From CAZHCG01 sp046484285 (GTDB lineage: Bacteria; Myxococcota_A; Polyangia; JAAYKL01), in NCBI GenBank assembly GCA_046484285.1, contig JAWOBP010000117.1, forward strand, positions 1-64,000: a DNA stretch of 64,000 nucleotides. The letters are read 5' to 3'. Under the pieces are notes generated by a model. It worked only from the letters and a program-made list of their open reading frames with translations, was not told where the DNA came from and searched no databases. This document shows, one piece after another, positions 9,161 to 17,434 of this stretch. Position 1 is the first letter of the stretch, and every line of letters starts with the position of its first letter. Position numbers and translations under genes: made by a program.

Positions 9161-9298
9161 CTTCTGCTCCTCGGCCGGTTTCGATCTCCATTTTGAGCCC
9201 GACGGCTCCGTCGCGCCACCCCGTTTCCGATTCGGCGCCGTTGACTGGCGCTCGGCCGGCTCCTAGGATGTGCCTTCAACATGGGTGAGGCGATTGTC

Positions 9299-9778
9299 AT
9301 GAGCGAATCCGCTCGCGGGATGTACTTCGACGGCTTCGAGCCGGGCAAGCGCTGGGAGACTGGCGAGCGGACCGTGGGGGTCGAGGACATCGAGGCGTTC
9401 GCCGAGTTGAGCGGAGACTTCAACCCGATCCACGACCGGCGGAGATTTAACGCCGAGCAGCCTCTCGGCGGATCCGTGGCGCACGGTCTGCTGGGCGCCG
9501 CGATCGGCTCGGGTCTGACCCACGAGCTGGGGATCCTGGACGGAACGACGGTCGCCCTGCTGGAGCAGAGCCTGCGCTTCATTGCGCCGCTGCGCGCGGG
9601 AGACACGGTGCGCCGGCGCCTGGAGGTGCGAGAGCGGCGCGCTACCAAGAGGGACGACCGCGGAGTGGTCGTCTTTTTCCACGAGCTGGTCAACCAGCGC
9701 GGCGAAACGGTCATCGAAGGCGAGATGTGTTGTCTGATCGAGAAGGGAGCCAACCGAGATGAAGAGACTCGAGGGTAA
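9299..9778 (+). CDS. MaoC-like (R)-specific enoyl-CoA hydratase
   Basis: A 159-residue hotdog-fold protein. The hydratase-2 signature SGDFNPIHDRRRF contains catalytic Asp40 and His45, followed by GGSVAHGLLGAA. Family members hydrate trans-2-enoyl-CoA/ACP to (R)-3-hydroxyacyl thioesters. The start at 9299 is preferred because GGTGAGG lies eight bases upstream; an ATG at 9281 lacks such a site. It overlaps the downstream reductase by 20 bp. Enoyl hydration followed by the FabG-like oxidoreductase next door suggests an (R)-3-hydroxyacyl interconversion, as in fatty-acid elongation, polyhydroxyalkanoate supply or a side pathway. No PHA synthase is visible. Confidence 0.85.
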   Translation: MSESARGMYFDGFEPGKRWETGERTVGVEDIEAFAELSGDFNPIHDRRRFNAEQPLGGSVAHGLLGAAIGSGLTHELGILDGTTVALLEQSLRFIAPLRAGDTVRRRLEVRERRATKRDDRGVVVFFHELVNQRGETVIEGEMCCLIEKGANRDEETRG

Positions 9779-10499
9779 GACCGCGATCATCACCGGCGCT
9801 GCGGCCGGAATAGGCGAGGCGACCGCCCGCCTGTTCGCCTCCGAGGGAGCGCGCGTGGCGCTGTGCGATGTCGCCGAGGACGATCTGGAGAAGGTGGCGG
9901 CCGGCATCCGCCAGGAGGGCGGCGAAGCTCTGGCCGTGGTCTGCAACGTGGCCGACGAGGAGCAGGTCAAGGCGATGGTCGGCAAGGTGCGCGACGCCTA
10001 CGAAAAGCTGGACATCCTGATCAACAACGCGGGCGTCACCCGGGACGCGCTCACGCCCCGGATGAGCGTCGACAAGTGGGATGTGGTGATGGACGTGAAC
10101 CTCAAGGGAAGCTGGCTGTGCGCCAAGCACGCCCTGGCCAAGATGGAGCGCGGCGGCAGGGTGGTCAACACCGCCTCGATCGCGACGCTGGGCAATCCCG
10201 GTCAGACCAACTACGCGGCCTCCAAGATGGGCGTGATCGGCCTGACCAGGACGCTAGCGCTCGAGTACGCCAGACGAAAAATCTGCGTCAACGCCGTGGC
10301 GCCCGGCGCGGTCGAGACGCCGATGCTGGACGCTGTTCCGGAAAAGGTCAGAGAGCAGATGATCTCGCGAATTCCGCTCGGTGAGACGATCCCGCCTCTG
10401 GAGATCGCTCGCGCCCACCTGTTCCTCTCTTCCGGGGAGTCCGGCTGCATCACCGGGCAGTGCATCTTCGTGGACGGGGGGATGAGCGTGGGAATTTGA
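9759..10499 (+). CDS. 3-oxoacyl-ACP/CoA reductase, SDR family (FabG-like)
   Basis: A 246-residue short-chain dehydrogenase. The TGAAAGIG dinucleotide-binding loop is at 12-19, the NNAG motif at 89-92, and the catalytic residues are Asn114, Ser140, Tyr152 and Lys156 (YAASK). The C-terminal CITGQCIFVDGGMS segment is typical of FabG/PhaB. It should reduce 3-oxoacyl thioesters with NADPH or run in reverse. A GGGAG site precedes the ATG, which sits inside the 3' end of the MaoC gene, so expression is coupled. FabG paralogues are common, so the exact acyl carrier (ACP or CoA) cannot be assigned. Confidence 0.9.
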   Translation: MKRLEGKTAIITGAAAGIGEATARLFASEGARVALCDVAEDDLEKVAAGIRQEGGEALAVVCNVADEEQVKAMVGKVRDAYEKLDILINNAGVTRDALTPRMSVDKWDVVMDVNLKGSWLCAKHALAKMERGGRVVNTASIATLGNPGQTNYAASKMGVIGLTRTLALEYARRKICVNAVAPGAVETPMLDAVPEKVREQMISRIPLGETIPPLEIARAHLFLSSGESGCITGQCIFVDGGMSVGI

Positions 10500-10533
10500 C
10501 AGCGCGAAAAACCGCGATCGAAGGAGGTACCGG

Positions 10534-11028
10534 ATGACTCGAAAAGCCGTACAAGACACCTACGACGAAACGCTCAGTTACTGCTACGGGTGCGGCAGGC
10601 TCAATGAAGACGGCCTGCAGATCAAGAGCTTCTGGGACGACGAGCAGGAGGAGTCGACCTGTAGCTACGAGCCCCGACCCGGCCACATCGCGCTGCCGGG
10701 ATACGTCTACGGGGGGCTGATCGCCTCACTGATCGACTGTCACGGTACGGGCACCGCCGCGGCGGCCGCCTACCGCGACCAGGGTCGCGAGATAGGCAGC
10801 GAGCCCAAGCTGCGCTTCGTGACCGGCTCTCTGCACGTAGACTACCTGCGCCCCACCCCGATCGGCCCCTTGGAGCTGCGCGGCAAGGTGGCCGAGATCA
10901 AGGGGCGCAAGGTTGTCGTCGATATCGATCTCTCGGCTGCGGGCAAGGTCTGCGCCAAGGGGCGCGTGGTCGCGGTGCAGGCGCCCGAGAAGCTGATCGA
11001 AGAAGTCACCTCGAAGGCCGGGGCTTGA
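10534..11028 (+). CDS. PaaI/hotdog-family acyl-CoA thioesterase
   Basis: A 164-residue single hotdog-domain protein. A strong AAGGAGGT ribosome site (near 10521) precedes the ATG. The segment PGYVYGGLIASLIDCHGTGTA matches the HGGxxxxxxD-type helix of PaaI/YbgC-like thioesterases. SLHVDYLRPTPIG and the following strands complete the fold. An N-terminal YCYGCG segment with two Cys is seen in a subset of this family. It most likely hydrolyses an acyl-CoA made or consumed by the two upstream enzymes. Its stop overlaps the TTG start of the downstream metallo-hydrolase (TTGA), extending the same operon. Confidence 0.82.
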   Translation: MTRKAVQDTYDETLSYCYGCGRLNEDGLQIKSFWDDEQEESTCSYEPRPGHIALPGYVYGGLIASLIDCHGTGTAAAAAYRDQGREIGSEPKLRFVTGSLHVDYLRPTPIGPLELRGKVAEIKGRKVVVDIDLSAAGKVCAKGRVVAVQAPEKLIEEVTSKAGA

Positions 11029-11933
11029 GCGGGGTCGACGGCCTGTTCGCTCCGACTCGCGACGGGCGGATTCGCCTGGAGAACGACGGCGCTTTGGAGC
11101 TGGTTTTTCTCGGGATCGGCTCGGCTTTCTCAACCGGGCTGTTCCAGAGCAACTTCTTCGTGGTCAAGGGTGGCACGCACGTGATGGTCGACATCGGCTC
11201 CAGGGCCTCGATCGCTCTGGGCCGCGCAGGGCTGACCGCTCTCGACGTGGAGAACCTCGTCCCCACCCACTCTCACGCGGATCACATCGGCGGAATGGAG
11301 GAGTGGTGCCTCGAGGCCAGGTACGCCGCTCCGCGCGTCAAGGGCTGCCGCCCCGGCGACTACCGCCCAACCCTGCTGACCACCGCCGACTACGCGCCGG
11401 TCCTGTGGGACGCCTCCTTGCGCGGCGGTCTGGAGTACTCGGAGGTCAACCGTTCGGGCGGACGGATGAGCCTCTCGGACTACGTCGAGCTGCGCTACGG
11501 CGAGCCTCTCGACGGATACGGCCGTCCCGTCTACCACCACGTCGTCGGCGACGGCGATCACGCGATCGATCTCAAGCTGGTGCGCACCAACCACATCCCG
11601 GACAGCTCCCGCGACTGGAGCACCGGCTTCTACTCGGTCGGCGTCCTGATCGACGACCGGATTCTCGTGTCGGGCGACACCATGTTCGATCCGCAGCTGG
11701 TCGAGGAGTTCGGATCGGGAGTGGAGGTCGTTTTTCACGACTGCCAGGAGTTCACCGGCGGAGTGCACGCCTCCTACGACGAGCTGCTGGCTCTGCCCGC
11801 AGAGCTGCGCGCCAAGATGCTCCTCTACCACCTGCCCGACGGTCTACGCCGCGCGCGCAACCCCGCGAGAGACGGCTTCGCCGGCTGGGCCCGCTGCTTC
11901 AAAGAAGGCTCCTACAAGCTCCCGCCATCATAG
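11025..11933 (+). CDS. metallo-beta-lactamase-fold hydrolase
   Basis: A 302-residue MBL-fold protein with the metal motif THSHADHIGG (HxHxDH, about residues 83-92), a downstream His in TNHIPDSS, an Asp in VSGDTMFD and a final His in LLYHLPDG. The layout suggests a two-metal hydrolase of the RNase Z/phosphodiesterase-like branch rather than glyoxalase II, but the substrate is not evident. The TTG start overlaps the thioesterase stop by four bases; no better start is in frame before the first beta strand. As the last gene of the MaoC-FabG-thioesterase set it may act on a thioester or related ester; this is inference from context. Confidence 0.8.
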   Translation: MSGVDGLFAPTRDGRIRLENDGALELVFLGIGSAFSTGLFQSNFFVVKGGTHVMVDIGSRASIALGRAGLTALDVENLVPTHSHADHIGGMEEWCLEARYAAPRVKGCRPGDYRPTLLTTADYAPVLWDASLRGGLEYSEVNRSGGRMSLSDYVELRYGEPLDGYGRPVYHHVVGDGDHAIDLKLVRTNHIPDSSRDWSTGFYSVGVLIDDRILVSGDTMFDPQLVEEFGSGVEVVFHDCQEFTGGVHASYDELLALPAELRAKMLLYHLPDGLRRARNPARDGFAGWARCFKEGSYKLPPS

Positions 11934-11954
11934 GTCCCATTAGTCCCATCGGTC

Positions 11955-13535
11955 CTATACACCCGTCCCCGTGTCGGTGTCCGTATCCGTGTCGGTATCA
12001 GTGTCCGTGTCGGTATCGGTATCAGTGTCCGTGTCGGTATCGGTATCGGTGTCAGTATCGGTATCGGTATCGGTGTCAGTGTCCGTATCGGTATCGGTAT
12101 CGGTATCGGTATCGGTGTCGGTGTCGGTGTCGGTGTCCGTGTCGGTGTCGGTGTCGGTGTCCGTGTCGGTGTCTGCATCGCCGCCGCCCAGGCTGATGCT
12201 CCAGGAGTACAGCTCGCCGTAGTTGGCCGCGTCGGTGCTCGAGGTGGTGGAGGCGTCGAGGAACTGCAGCGAGTAGCGTCCGGTCAGCCAGTCGGTGGTC
12301 ATCCCGTCCATCACGAAGCTGGTCGGAATCGGCGTCTCTCCGGTCTCCTTGACTGCCAGCACCGTGCCGTCCGAGGTGACCAGGCTGATCTCCAGGTCCT
12401 CGGGGCTTGAGTACTCCGCGTCGATCTCCAGCACCGGCGCCACGCCCTGGCGATCGACGATATCGGATATCTGCATCTCGAAGTAGGCGGGCAGCTTGGT
12501 GATCGCGACGTCGTTGGCGAACGTCATCTCGATCTGGCCCACGTCGGTCGCCTCCCAGCTTCCGGTGCTGACCGCCTCTGTGGTCGCGGGGTCGAGGAAG
12601 GTCAGGCACCACTCGGTCAGATCGAGCGGCGCGGGGTTCAGCCCGTTTCCGCTGTAACGGCTGTCGGTGAAGGCCAGCTCCCAGGCGCCGCCCATCTCCT
12701 CGCCCCAGAAGAACGGCAGGTACCACTCGGCCTGGAACGAGTAGCCGACGTTCTGGCCGTTGGGATACGAGTCTCCAGCGTAGTTGTTGTGGAAAAGCAC
12801 GGTCTGATCGCCGTGGGTGATCGTGGCCTCGATGTCGGAGAACGGCTGGCCGTCGAAGAGCACGTACTGGCGGTCGGGAATGCTCAGCTCGAGCAGTACC
12901 ACCTCGCCGGCCCCCATCTCCGCGAACTCGAGGCTCTCCAGCAGCGACGGCAAAGGATCGGGACAGCCGGCGAAGTAGCCGCAGTCGTCCATCATCCCTC
13001 CCTCAACGCAGACCTGCTCGCCAAAATCGATCGGGCACTCGACGAAGTTGGGGACGCAGGCCTCGGCGCTCTCGGAGCACGTCTCGTAGGAGCCGCACTC
13101 CTCGATTACGGTCCAGTCTCCCCACTCGGCGTCCAGCTCGCCGATGCAGGCCCCGTTGCCGCCCGGGCAGTGCCGTCCCTTGTAGCGCCTGCCCAGGTCA
13201 CCGCCGCAGCCCTCTCCGTCGGGACAACCGACATCGATCTCCGCGTCGGTGTCGCAGACGTAGTCGGTGTCCTCCCAGTGACAGCCGTCGCAGCAGTCGA
13301 GATCGGGGTTGAAGCAGACGCAGTCTCCGTCGGAGTCCGTGTCGGTATCGGAGTCTGTGTCGGTGTCGCTGTCCGCGTCCGTGTCGACGTCCGTGTCGGT
13401 GTCGCTGTCTACGTCGGCGTCGTTATCCGTGTCCGCGTCGGCGTCGCTCGTTCCGTTCTCGTCCGCCTGGGAGTCGGCGCAACCGCAGAACGCTGCGACG
13501 AGCAAAGCCAGTACAACATCATGAAGCCTGATCAT
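11955..13535 (-). CDS. Asp-repeat lipoprotein with P-domain-like beta modules and a poly-(Asp-Thr) C-terminal tail
   Basis: A 526-residue lipoprotein. The signal peptide ends in AAFCGC (lipid Cys19) and AAGGAGGG precedes the ATG. Residues 30-70 are an alternating Asp-Xaa linker, then a Cys-rich segment (72-190, about 16 Cys). Two beta-sandwich-like regions follow, resembling proprotein-convertase P domains (GGAWELAFTDSRYSGNGL; ...TDWLTGRYSLQFLD). The last roughly 70 residues are Asp-Thr repeats ending TGTGV. A C-terminal acidic tail is unusual; related proteins here have only the N-terminal linker. Probably displayed on the outer membrane. No enzyme motif. It converges with the MBL hydrolase gene 21 bp away. 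Confidence 0.78.
   Translation of the reverse strand: MIRLHDVVLALLVAAFCGCADSQADENGTSDADADTDNDADVDSDTDTDVDTDADSDTDTDSDTDTDSDGDCVCFNPDLDCCDGCHWEDTDYVCDTDAEIDVGCPDGEGCGGDLGRRYKGRHCPGGNGACIGELDAEWGDWTVIEECGSYETCSESAEACVPNFVECPIDFGEQVCVEGGMMDDCGYFAGCPDPLPSLLESLEFAEMGAGEVVLLELSIPDRQYVLFDGQPFSDIEATITHGDQTVLFHNNYAGDSYPNGQNVGYSFQAEWYLPFFWGEEMGGAWELAFTDSRYSGNGLNPAPLDLTEWCLTFLDPATTEAVSTGSWEATDVGQIEMTFANDVAITKLPAYFEMQISDIVDRQGVAPVLEIDAEYSSPEDLEISLVTSDGTVLAVKETGETPIPTSFVMDGMTTDWLTGRYSLQFLDASTTSSTDAANYGELYSWSISLGGGDADTDTDTDTDTDTDTDTDTDTDTDTDTDTDTDTDTDTDTDTDTDTDTDTDTDTDTDTDTDTDTDTDTDTGTGV
11958..12178 (-). repeat. hexanucleotide-type tandem array encoding the C-terminal Asp-Thr tail
   Basis: A long run of near-identical six-base units (GACACC/GATACC/GACACG read on the minus strand) encodes alternating Asp and Thr. 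It is the longest and most uniform such array in the window, so it is prone to slipped-strand length change in multiples of six, which would keep the frame. Confidence 0.85.
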
Positions 13536-13591
13536 GGAGCCCTCCTTTCCGGAACTCGGCCATTATCAATACCACGAGCGCGCGGCTCTTG

Positions 13592-16297
13592 TCAGTGAGC
13601 CTCGGCCCAGGAGGCGCCGACCCCGGCGTCGACGACCAGCGGCACGTCCAGCTCCAGCGCTCCTTCCATCTCCTCGCGGGCCAGCGCCTCGGCGCTTTCG
13701 ATCTCCTCTTCGGGCACCTCGAGCACCAGCTCGTCGTGCACGGTCAGGATCATCCGTGCTCCCATCCCCTCGCGCTCCAGCCGGCTCTGGACGCGGATCA
13801 TCGCCAGCTTGAGCAGGTCGGCGGCCGTGCCCTGGATCGGGGTGTTGCGCGCCATCCGCTCGGCCTGCAAGCGGGCGTTGCGGTTCTTGGAGTCGATGTC
13901 CCTCAGCTCGCGCCGGCGGCCGAGCATGGTGGTCACCGCCCGCTCGCTTCGCGCCCTCTCGATCGTCTCGTCCATGTAGCGCGCCACGCCGCTGTGCACC
14001 GAGAAGTACTCCTCGATGAAGCGCCCGGCCTCGGCGCGCGGTATCCCCAGCTCGCGGCCCAGCGAGTAGTCGGTCTTGCCGTAGATCACGCCGAAGTTGA
14101 CCGCCTTGGCCTGGGCGCGGTGCTCGCGGTCGACCTCCTCGTCGTCCCCGTAGCCGAACAGCCGGCGCGCGGTGCGGGCGTGGACGTCCTCGTCGCGGCG
14201 AAAGGCGTCCAGCAGCTCCTCGTCCCCGGACAGGTGGGCCAGCACGCGCAGCTCGACCTGCGAGTAGTCGAGCGAGAGCAGCAACCGGCCGGGCTCGGCG
14301 ACGAATGCGCGCCTGATCTCCCGGCCGCGCTCGGTGCGCACCGGGATGTTCTGCAAGTTGGGGTTGGAGCTGGAGAGCCTGCCGGTCACGGTCACCGCCT
14401 GGTTGTAGCTGGTGTGGATCCTGCCGCTGGCCGGGCTGACCAGCCTGGGCAGCGCCTCGAGGTAGGTGCCGCGCAGCTTGGCCAGCATGCGGTGCTCGAG
14501 TACCGCCGCCGGCAGCGGATGGTACTGGGCCAGCACTTCGAGCACCTCGGAGTCGGTGGAGTAGCCGGTCTTGGTCTTGCGCTGCGTGGGCAGGCCCAGC
14601 TCGTCGAACAGCACCTCCTGCAGCTGCTTGGGAGAGCCCAGGTTGAAATCGTGGCCGGCCAGCTCGTGGGCCCGCCGCTCCACCTGCTCGATGCGCGCGG
14701 CGAACTTTTCGGACATCTCGCGCAGCAGCTCCACGTCGATCGCCACGCCGGTCAGCTCCATTCCGGCCAGCACCCGCGCCAGCGGAATCTCCACGTCGTG
14801 CAGCAGTGAGCTCATCCCGGCCCGCTCCACGCGCGGCGCCATCGCGTCGGTCAGAGCCAGCGCCAGCTCGGCGTCCTCCCCGGCGTAGCGCGTGGCGTTC
14901 TCCACCGGGACCTCGACGAACTCGAGCTGGTGTCCCCGCGACTTGGATGTCACCTCGTCGTAGGAGACGGTCGAGCGTCCCAGCACGTCGCGCGCCAGAG
15001 TATCCAGGTTGTGGGTGCGTCCCTCGGAGCGCAGCAGGTAGGAGGCCAGCATCGGATCGAACGCCACGTTCTCGATCCGCACGCCGTGGCGGCGGAAGAT
15101 CGCGTCTTCGTACTTGACGTTCTGCGCGATTACTCCCAGCTCGGGATCCTCCAGCAACGGAGCCAGCACCTCGAGCACTTCGTCCAGACCGAGCGCGGGC
15201 CCCTTGCGATGAGCGACCGGCACGTAGACCGCCTCCAGCGGCCTCCAGGCGAGGGCCACGCCCACGATCTCGGCGCGCGCCACGTCCAGCGAGGTGGTCT
15301 CCAGGTCGACGGCGAAGCGCCCGGCCTCGCGAATCCGGTCGGCGACCTGCTCCAGGTCGCTGCGGTCCGCGATCGTGCGGTAGATCTGCTCCTCGCTGTC
15401 CCGCTCCGTCTCGAAGAGACGATCGCGCAGCTTTGTCATCTCGAGCCGCTCCAGCAGCGGAGCCAGCCGCTCGCGCGAGGGTGCCCGGAAGCGCGCCCCT
15501 GCGAGGTCGATCTCCAGCGGCACCCGCTCCTCGAGCGAGACCAGCCTCCGCCCCAGCCGGGCCGCCTCGGCGTGCTCGGCCAGCCGCTTGCGCGCCGCCT
15601 TGGACTTCAGCGAGTCCAGCCCGGCCAGCAGCGGCTCCAGCCCACCGTGCTCGCGCAGCAGCGGAGCGGCGGTCTTGGGCCCCATCCGCGGCACGCCGGG
15701 AATGTTGTCGGAGCTGTCTCCGGCGATCGCCAACAGATCGCCGAGCAGCGCCGGCGGCACCTGCCAGCGCTCCTCGACCGCGGCCTCGTCCCAGACCCGG
15801 TCCTTCATCGTGTCGAGCATCACGACCTCGGGACCGACGAGCTGCATCAGGTCCTTGTCGCCCGAGACGATCACCGCGCGCAATCCGGCCTCGCGGGCGA
15901 CGCGCACGGCGGTCGCGATCACGTCGTCGGCCTCGTAGCCGTCGCGCTGCAAGACCGGCACCCCGAACCCGTCGAGCAGCTCTCCGACCAGCGGGAACTG
16001 CAGCTCCAGGTCGGGCGGCGGCGGCGGCCGGTTGGCCTTGTACTCTTCGTAGATCTCCTTGCGGAAGGTGGGCGTCTTGGAATCCATCGCCGCGGCGATC
16101 CGCGCCGGCCGGTGCTCGTTGGTCAGGGCCACCAGCATGTTGGCCACGCCGAACACCGCGCCGGTCGGCGTGCCGTCCGACGCGGAAAGATGTCCGATCG
16201 AGAAGTAGGCCCTAAAGACGAACGAGGAGACGTCCACAAGATAGATGACGTCCTCGTCCCCGGGCGCGGGCAGGCTGCCCCTCGAGTCCTCGCTCAT
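13592..16297 (-). CDS. polA: DNA polymerase I
   Basis: A 901-residue three-domain Pol I. The 5'-3' exonuclease domain (about 15-300) contains VSGDKDLMQLV and the H3TH segment GDSSDNIPGVPRMGPKTA. The 3'-5' proofreading domain looks active, with the ExoI motif VDLETTSLD and ENATRYAGEDAEL. The polymerase domain has motif A DYSQVELR, the O-helix RAQAKAVNFGVIYG, and motif C LTVHDEL. Roles are Okazaki fragment maturation and gap filling in repair. ATG at 16297-16295. It lies 48 bp after the thioredoxin gene on the same strand and may be cotranscribed with it. Length is normal for the family. Confidence 0.96.
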   Translation of the reverse strand: MSEDSRGSLPAPGDEDVIYLVDVSSFVFRAYFSIGHLSASDGTPTGAVFGVANMLVALTNEHRPARIAAAMDSKTPTFRKEIYEEYKANRPPPPPDLELQFPLVGELLDGFGVPVLQRDGYEADDVIATAVRVAREAGLRAVIVSGDKDLMQLVGPEVVMLDTMKDRVWDEAAVEERWQVPPALLGDLLAIAGDSSDNIPGVPRMGPKTAAPLLREHGGLEPLLAGLDSLKSKAARKRLAEHAEAARLGRRLVSLEERVPLEIDLAGARFRAPSRERLAPLLERLEMTKLRDRLFETERDSEEQIYRTIADRSDLEQVADRIREAGRFAVDLETTSLDVARAEIVGVALAWRPLEAVYVPVAHRKGPALGLDEVLEVLAPLLEDPELGVIAQNVKYEDAIFRRHGVRIENVAFDPMLASYLLRSEGRTHNLDTLARDVLGRSTVSYDEVTSKSRGHQLEFVEVPVENATRYAGEDAELALALTDAMAPRVERAGMSSLLHDVEIPLARVLAGMELTGVAIDVELLREMSEKFAARIEQVERRAHELAGHDFNLGSPKQLQEVLFDELGLPTQRKTKTGYSTDSEVLEVLAQYHPLPAAVLEHRMLAKLRGTYLEALPRLVSPASGRIHTSYNQAVTVTGRLSSSNPNLQNIPVRTERGREIRRAFVAEPGRLLLSLDYSQVELRVLAHLSGDEELLDAFRRDEDVHARTARRLFGYGDDEEVDREHRAQAKAVNFGVIYGKTDYSLGRELGIPRAEAGRFIEEYFSVHSGVARYMDETIERARSERAVTTMLGRRRELRDIDSKNRNARLQAERMARNTPIQGTAADLLKLAMIRVQSRLEREGMGARMILTVHDELVLEVPEEEIESAEALAREEMEGALELDVPLVVDAGVGASWAEAH

Positions 16298-16345
16298 GAA
16301 ATCGGGCTATCCGGTTTCCCCGGGACGGTCAAGGAGCCTCGCATC

Positions 16346-16726
16346 TCAGCTCGCGCTCCCCTCCTTCTCCTCCTGCTCGGCGATCTCCTTGCGCACCTCG
16401 TCCATGTCCAGCTCGCGCACCTTCCCCAGGATCTCGTCGAGCGCCTCGGCCGGCAGCGCTCCGGGCTGCAGGAAGACCAGCACCTGCTCCTTGAACACGG
16501 CCAGCGTGGGGATCGACCGGATTCCGAACGCGCCGGCGACCTCCTGCTGCTTCTCCGTGTTGCACTGGGCGAAGGTCATGTCGTCGTGCTTCTCCGAGGC
16601 CTTCTCGAAAACCGGACCGAAGATCTTGCACGGCGGGCACCAGTCCGACCAAAAGTCGATCAGCAAGATATCGTTGTTCTCGATCGTCTCGTTCAGGTTC
16701 TGAGCGGTCAGCTCCATCGTCGCCAT
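16346..16726 (-). CDS. thioredoxin
   Basis: A 126-residue thioredoxin-fold protein with the classical active site WCPPC (residues 29-33), FWSDW before it and the cis-Pro segment RSIPTL. It reduces cytoplasmic disulfides or serves as a partner of a dedicated reductase. An AGGAGA site lies just upstream of the ATG. A charged Glu/Lys tail of about 20 residues extends beyond the usual thioredoxin length of about 105. No signal peptide is seen, so it is cytoplasmic. It precedes polA. Whether it is the main thioredoxin or a paralogue cannot be told; no thioredoxin reductase gene is in the window. Confidence 0.9.
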   Translation of the reverse strand: MATMELTAQNLNETIENNDILLIDFWSDWCPPCKIFGPVFEKASEKHDDMTFAQCNTEKQQEVAGAFGIRSIPTLAVFKEQVLVFLQPGALPAEALDEILGKVRELDMDEVRKEIAEQEEKEGSAS

Positions 16727-16951
16727 CTCTCGTCTCCTTCCTCGCCGCCGCGAAACACCGCGCCCCTATCGTGCGTCATCGGCCGCGACGATCTGCATCC
16801 AACATGCGCGCTTATCCGTCAAAGGCAACCCACCGGCGCCATTTTTTTCTCGCCGCCGTCACACCCGCGATTATTTCTTGTCCGTGTTCGCGCTCTGTTG
16901 TAAGCATCAAAAATGTAACGTCTGGATTCAGCTCAAAAAGGAGAATAAAAA

Positions 16952-17332
16952 ATGATCAGGACCCTTACGTTATTGGTTCCGCTGCTGGCCGTGATCGCTC
17001 TTGCCGCCGGCTGCGAGGACGAAGAGAAGGACTACGACTGCACTCAGGCCTTCGATGCGATGTACGACGAGGGTTGCGAGCTGTGGTGCCAGTACGACTC
17101 GGATGGCACCGTCTACCTGGACACCTGCGGCTGGTACGACGACAACGACCCGGCCAACTTCCCGGAGAGCTTCGCTAGGGACTTCTGCGAAGACGTAGAG
17201 GATTACGCCGAGGACGAGCACTGCAAGGGCGAGTACCAGGACATGCTCAACTGCCTGCACAAGAAGGCGGGCGACGACTGCGCCGAGGACTGCGACGACG
17301 CCTACGACGACGTGATGGACTGCATGTTCTGA
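16952..17332 (+). CDS. small acidic cysteine-rich lipoprotein
   Basis: A 126-residue protein with a strong AAAGGAG ribosome site before the ATG. The signal MIRTLTLLVPLLAVIALAAGC predicts lipidation at Cys21. The mature chain is very acidic (Asp, Glu, Tyr) with about ten further Cys, many as C-x(3)-C pairs (CEDVEDYAEDEHC, CAEDC), suggesting a helical hairpin held by disulfides, as in CHCH-like folds. The upstream 100 bases are AT-richer than the rest and probably hold its promoter, divergent from the thioredoxin gene. No family recognised; surface or periplasmic location is inferred from the lipobox. Confidence 0.78.
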   Translation: MIRTLTLLVPLLAVIALAAGCEDEEKDYDCTQAFDAMYDEGCELWCQYDSDGTVYLDTCGWYDDNDPANFPESFARDFCEDVEDYAEDEHCKGEYQDMLNCLHKKAGDDCAEDCDDAYDDVMDCMF

Positions 17333-17434
17333 TCGCTACCGGGCTCGCCGCCCATCTCGCCCCTCCGCTGCCGTCAGCACACAACGCAGAAACATCTGCT
17401 GGCTAACTCACCATTTCGTGGTAGACGGGAGAAG

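Noticed and set aside
6300..9191. A 963-codon open frame antisense to several genes
   Set aside because: High GC content keeps antisense frames open; it overlaps the thioredoxin/TPR lipoprotein, mnmA and larE, which have clear motifs.
11958..12178. Possible CRISPR or satellite array
   Set aside because: The units are six bases long and contiguous with no spacers, and they code for an in-frame Asp-Thr tail.
11971..12222. Long open frames made of Ser-Val or Arg-Thr-Pro repeats opposite the Asp-linker arrays (also near 30053-30445, 44367-44675, 52782-52976)
   Set aside because: They are antisense or shifted readings of the Asp-repeat DNA; they have no ribosome sites and vanish outside the arrays.
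13534..14809. Long plus-strand frames over polA
   Set aside because: Shadow readings of a gene with all Pol I motifs on the minus strand.
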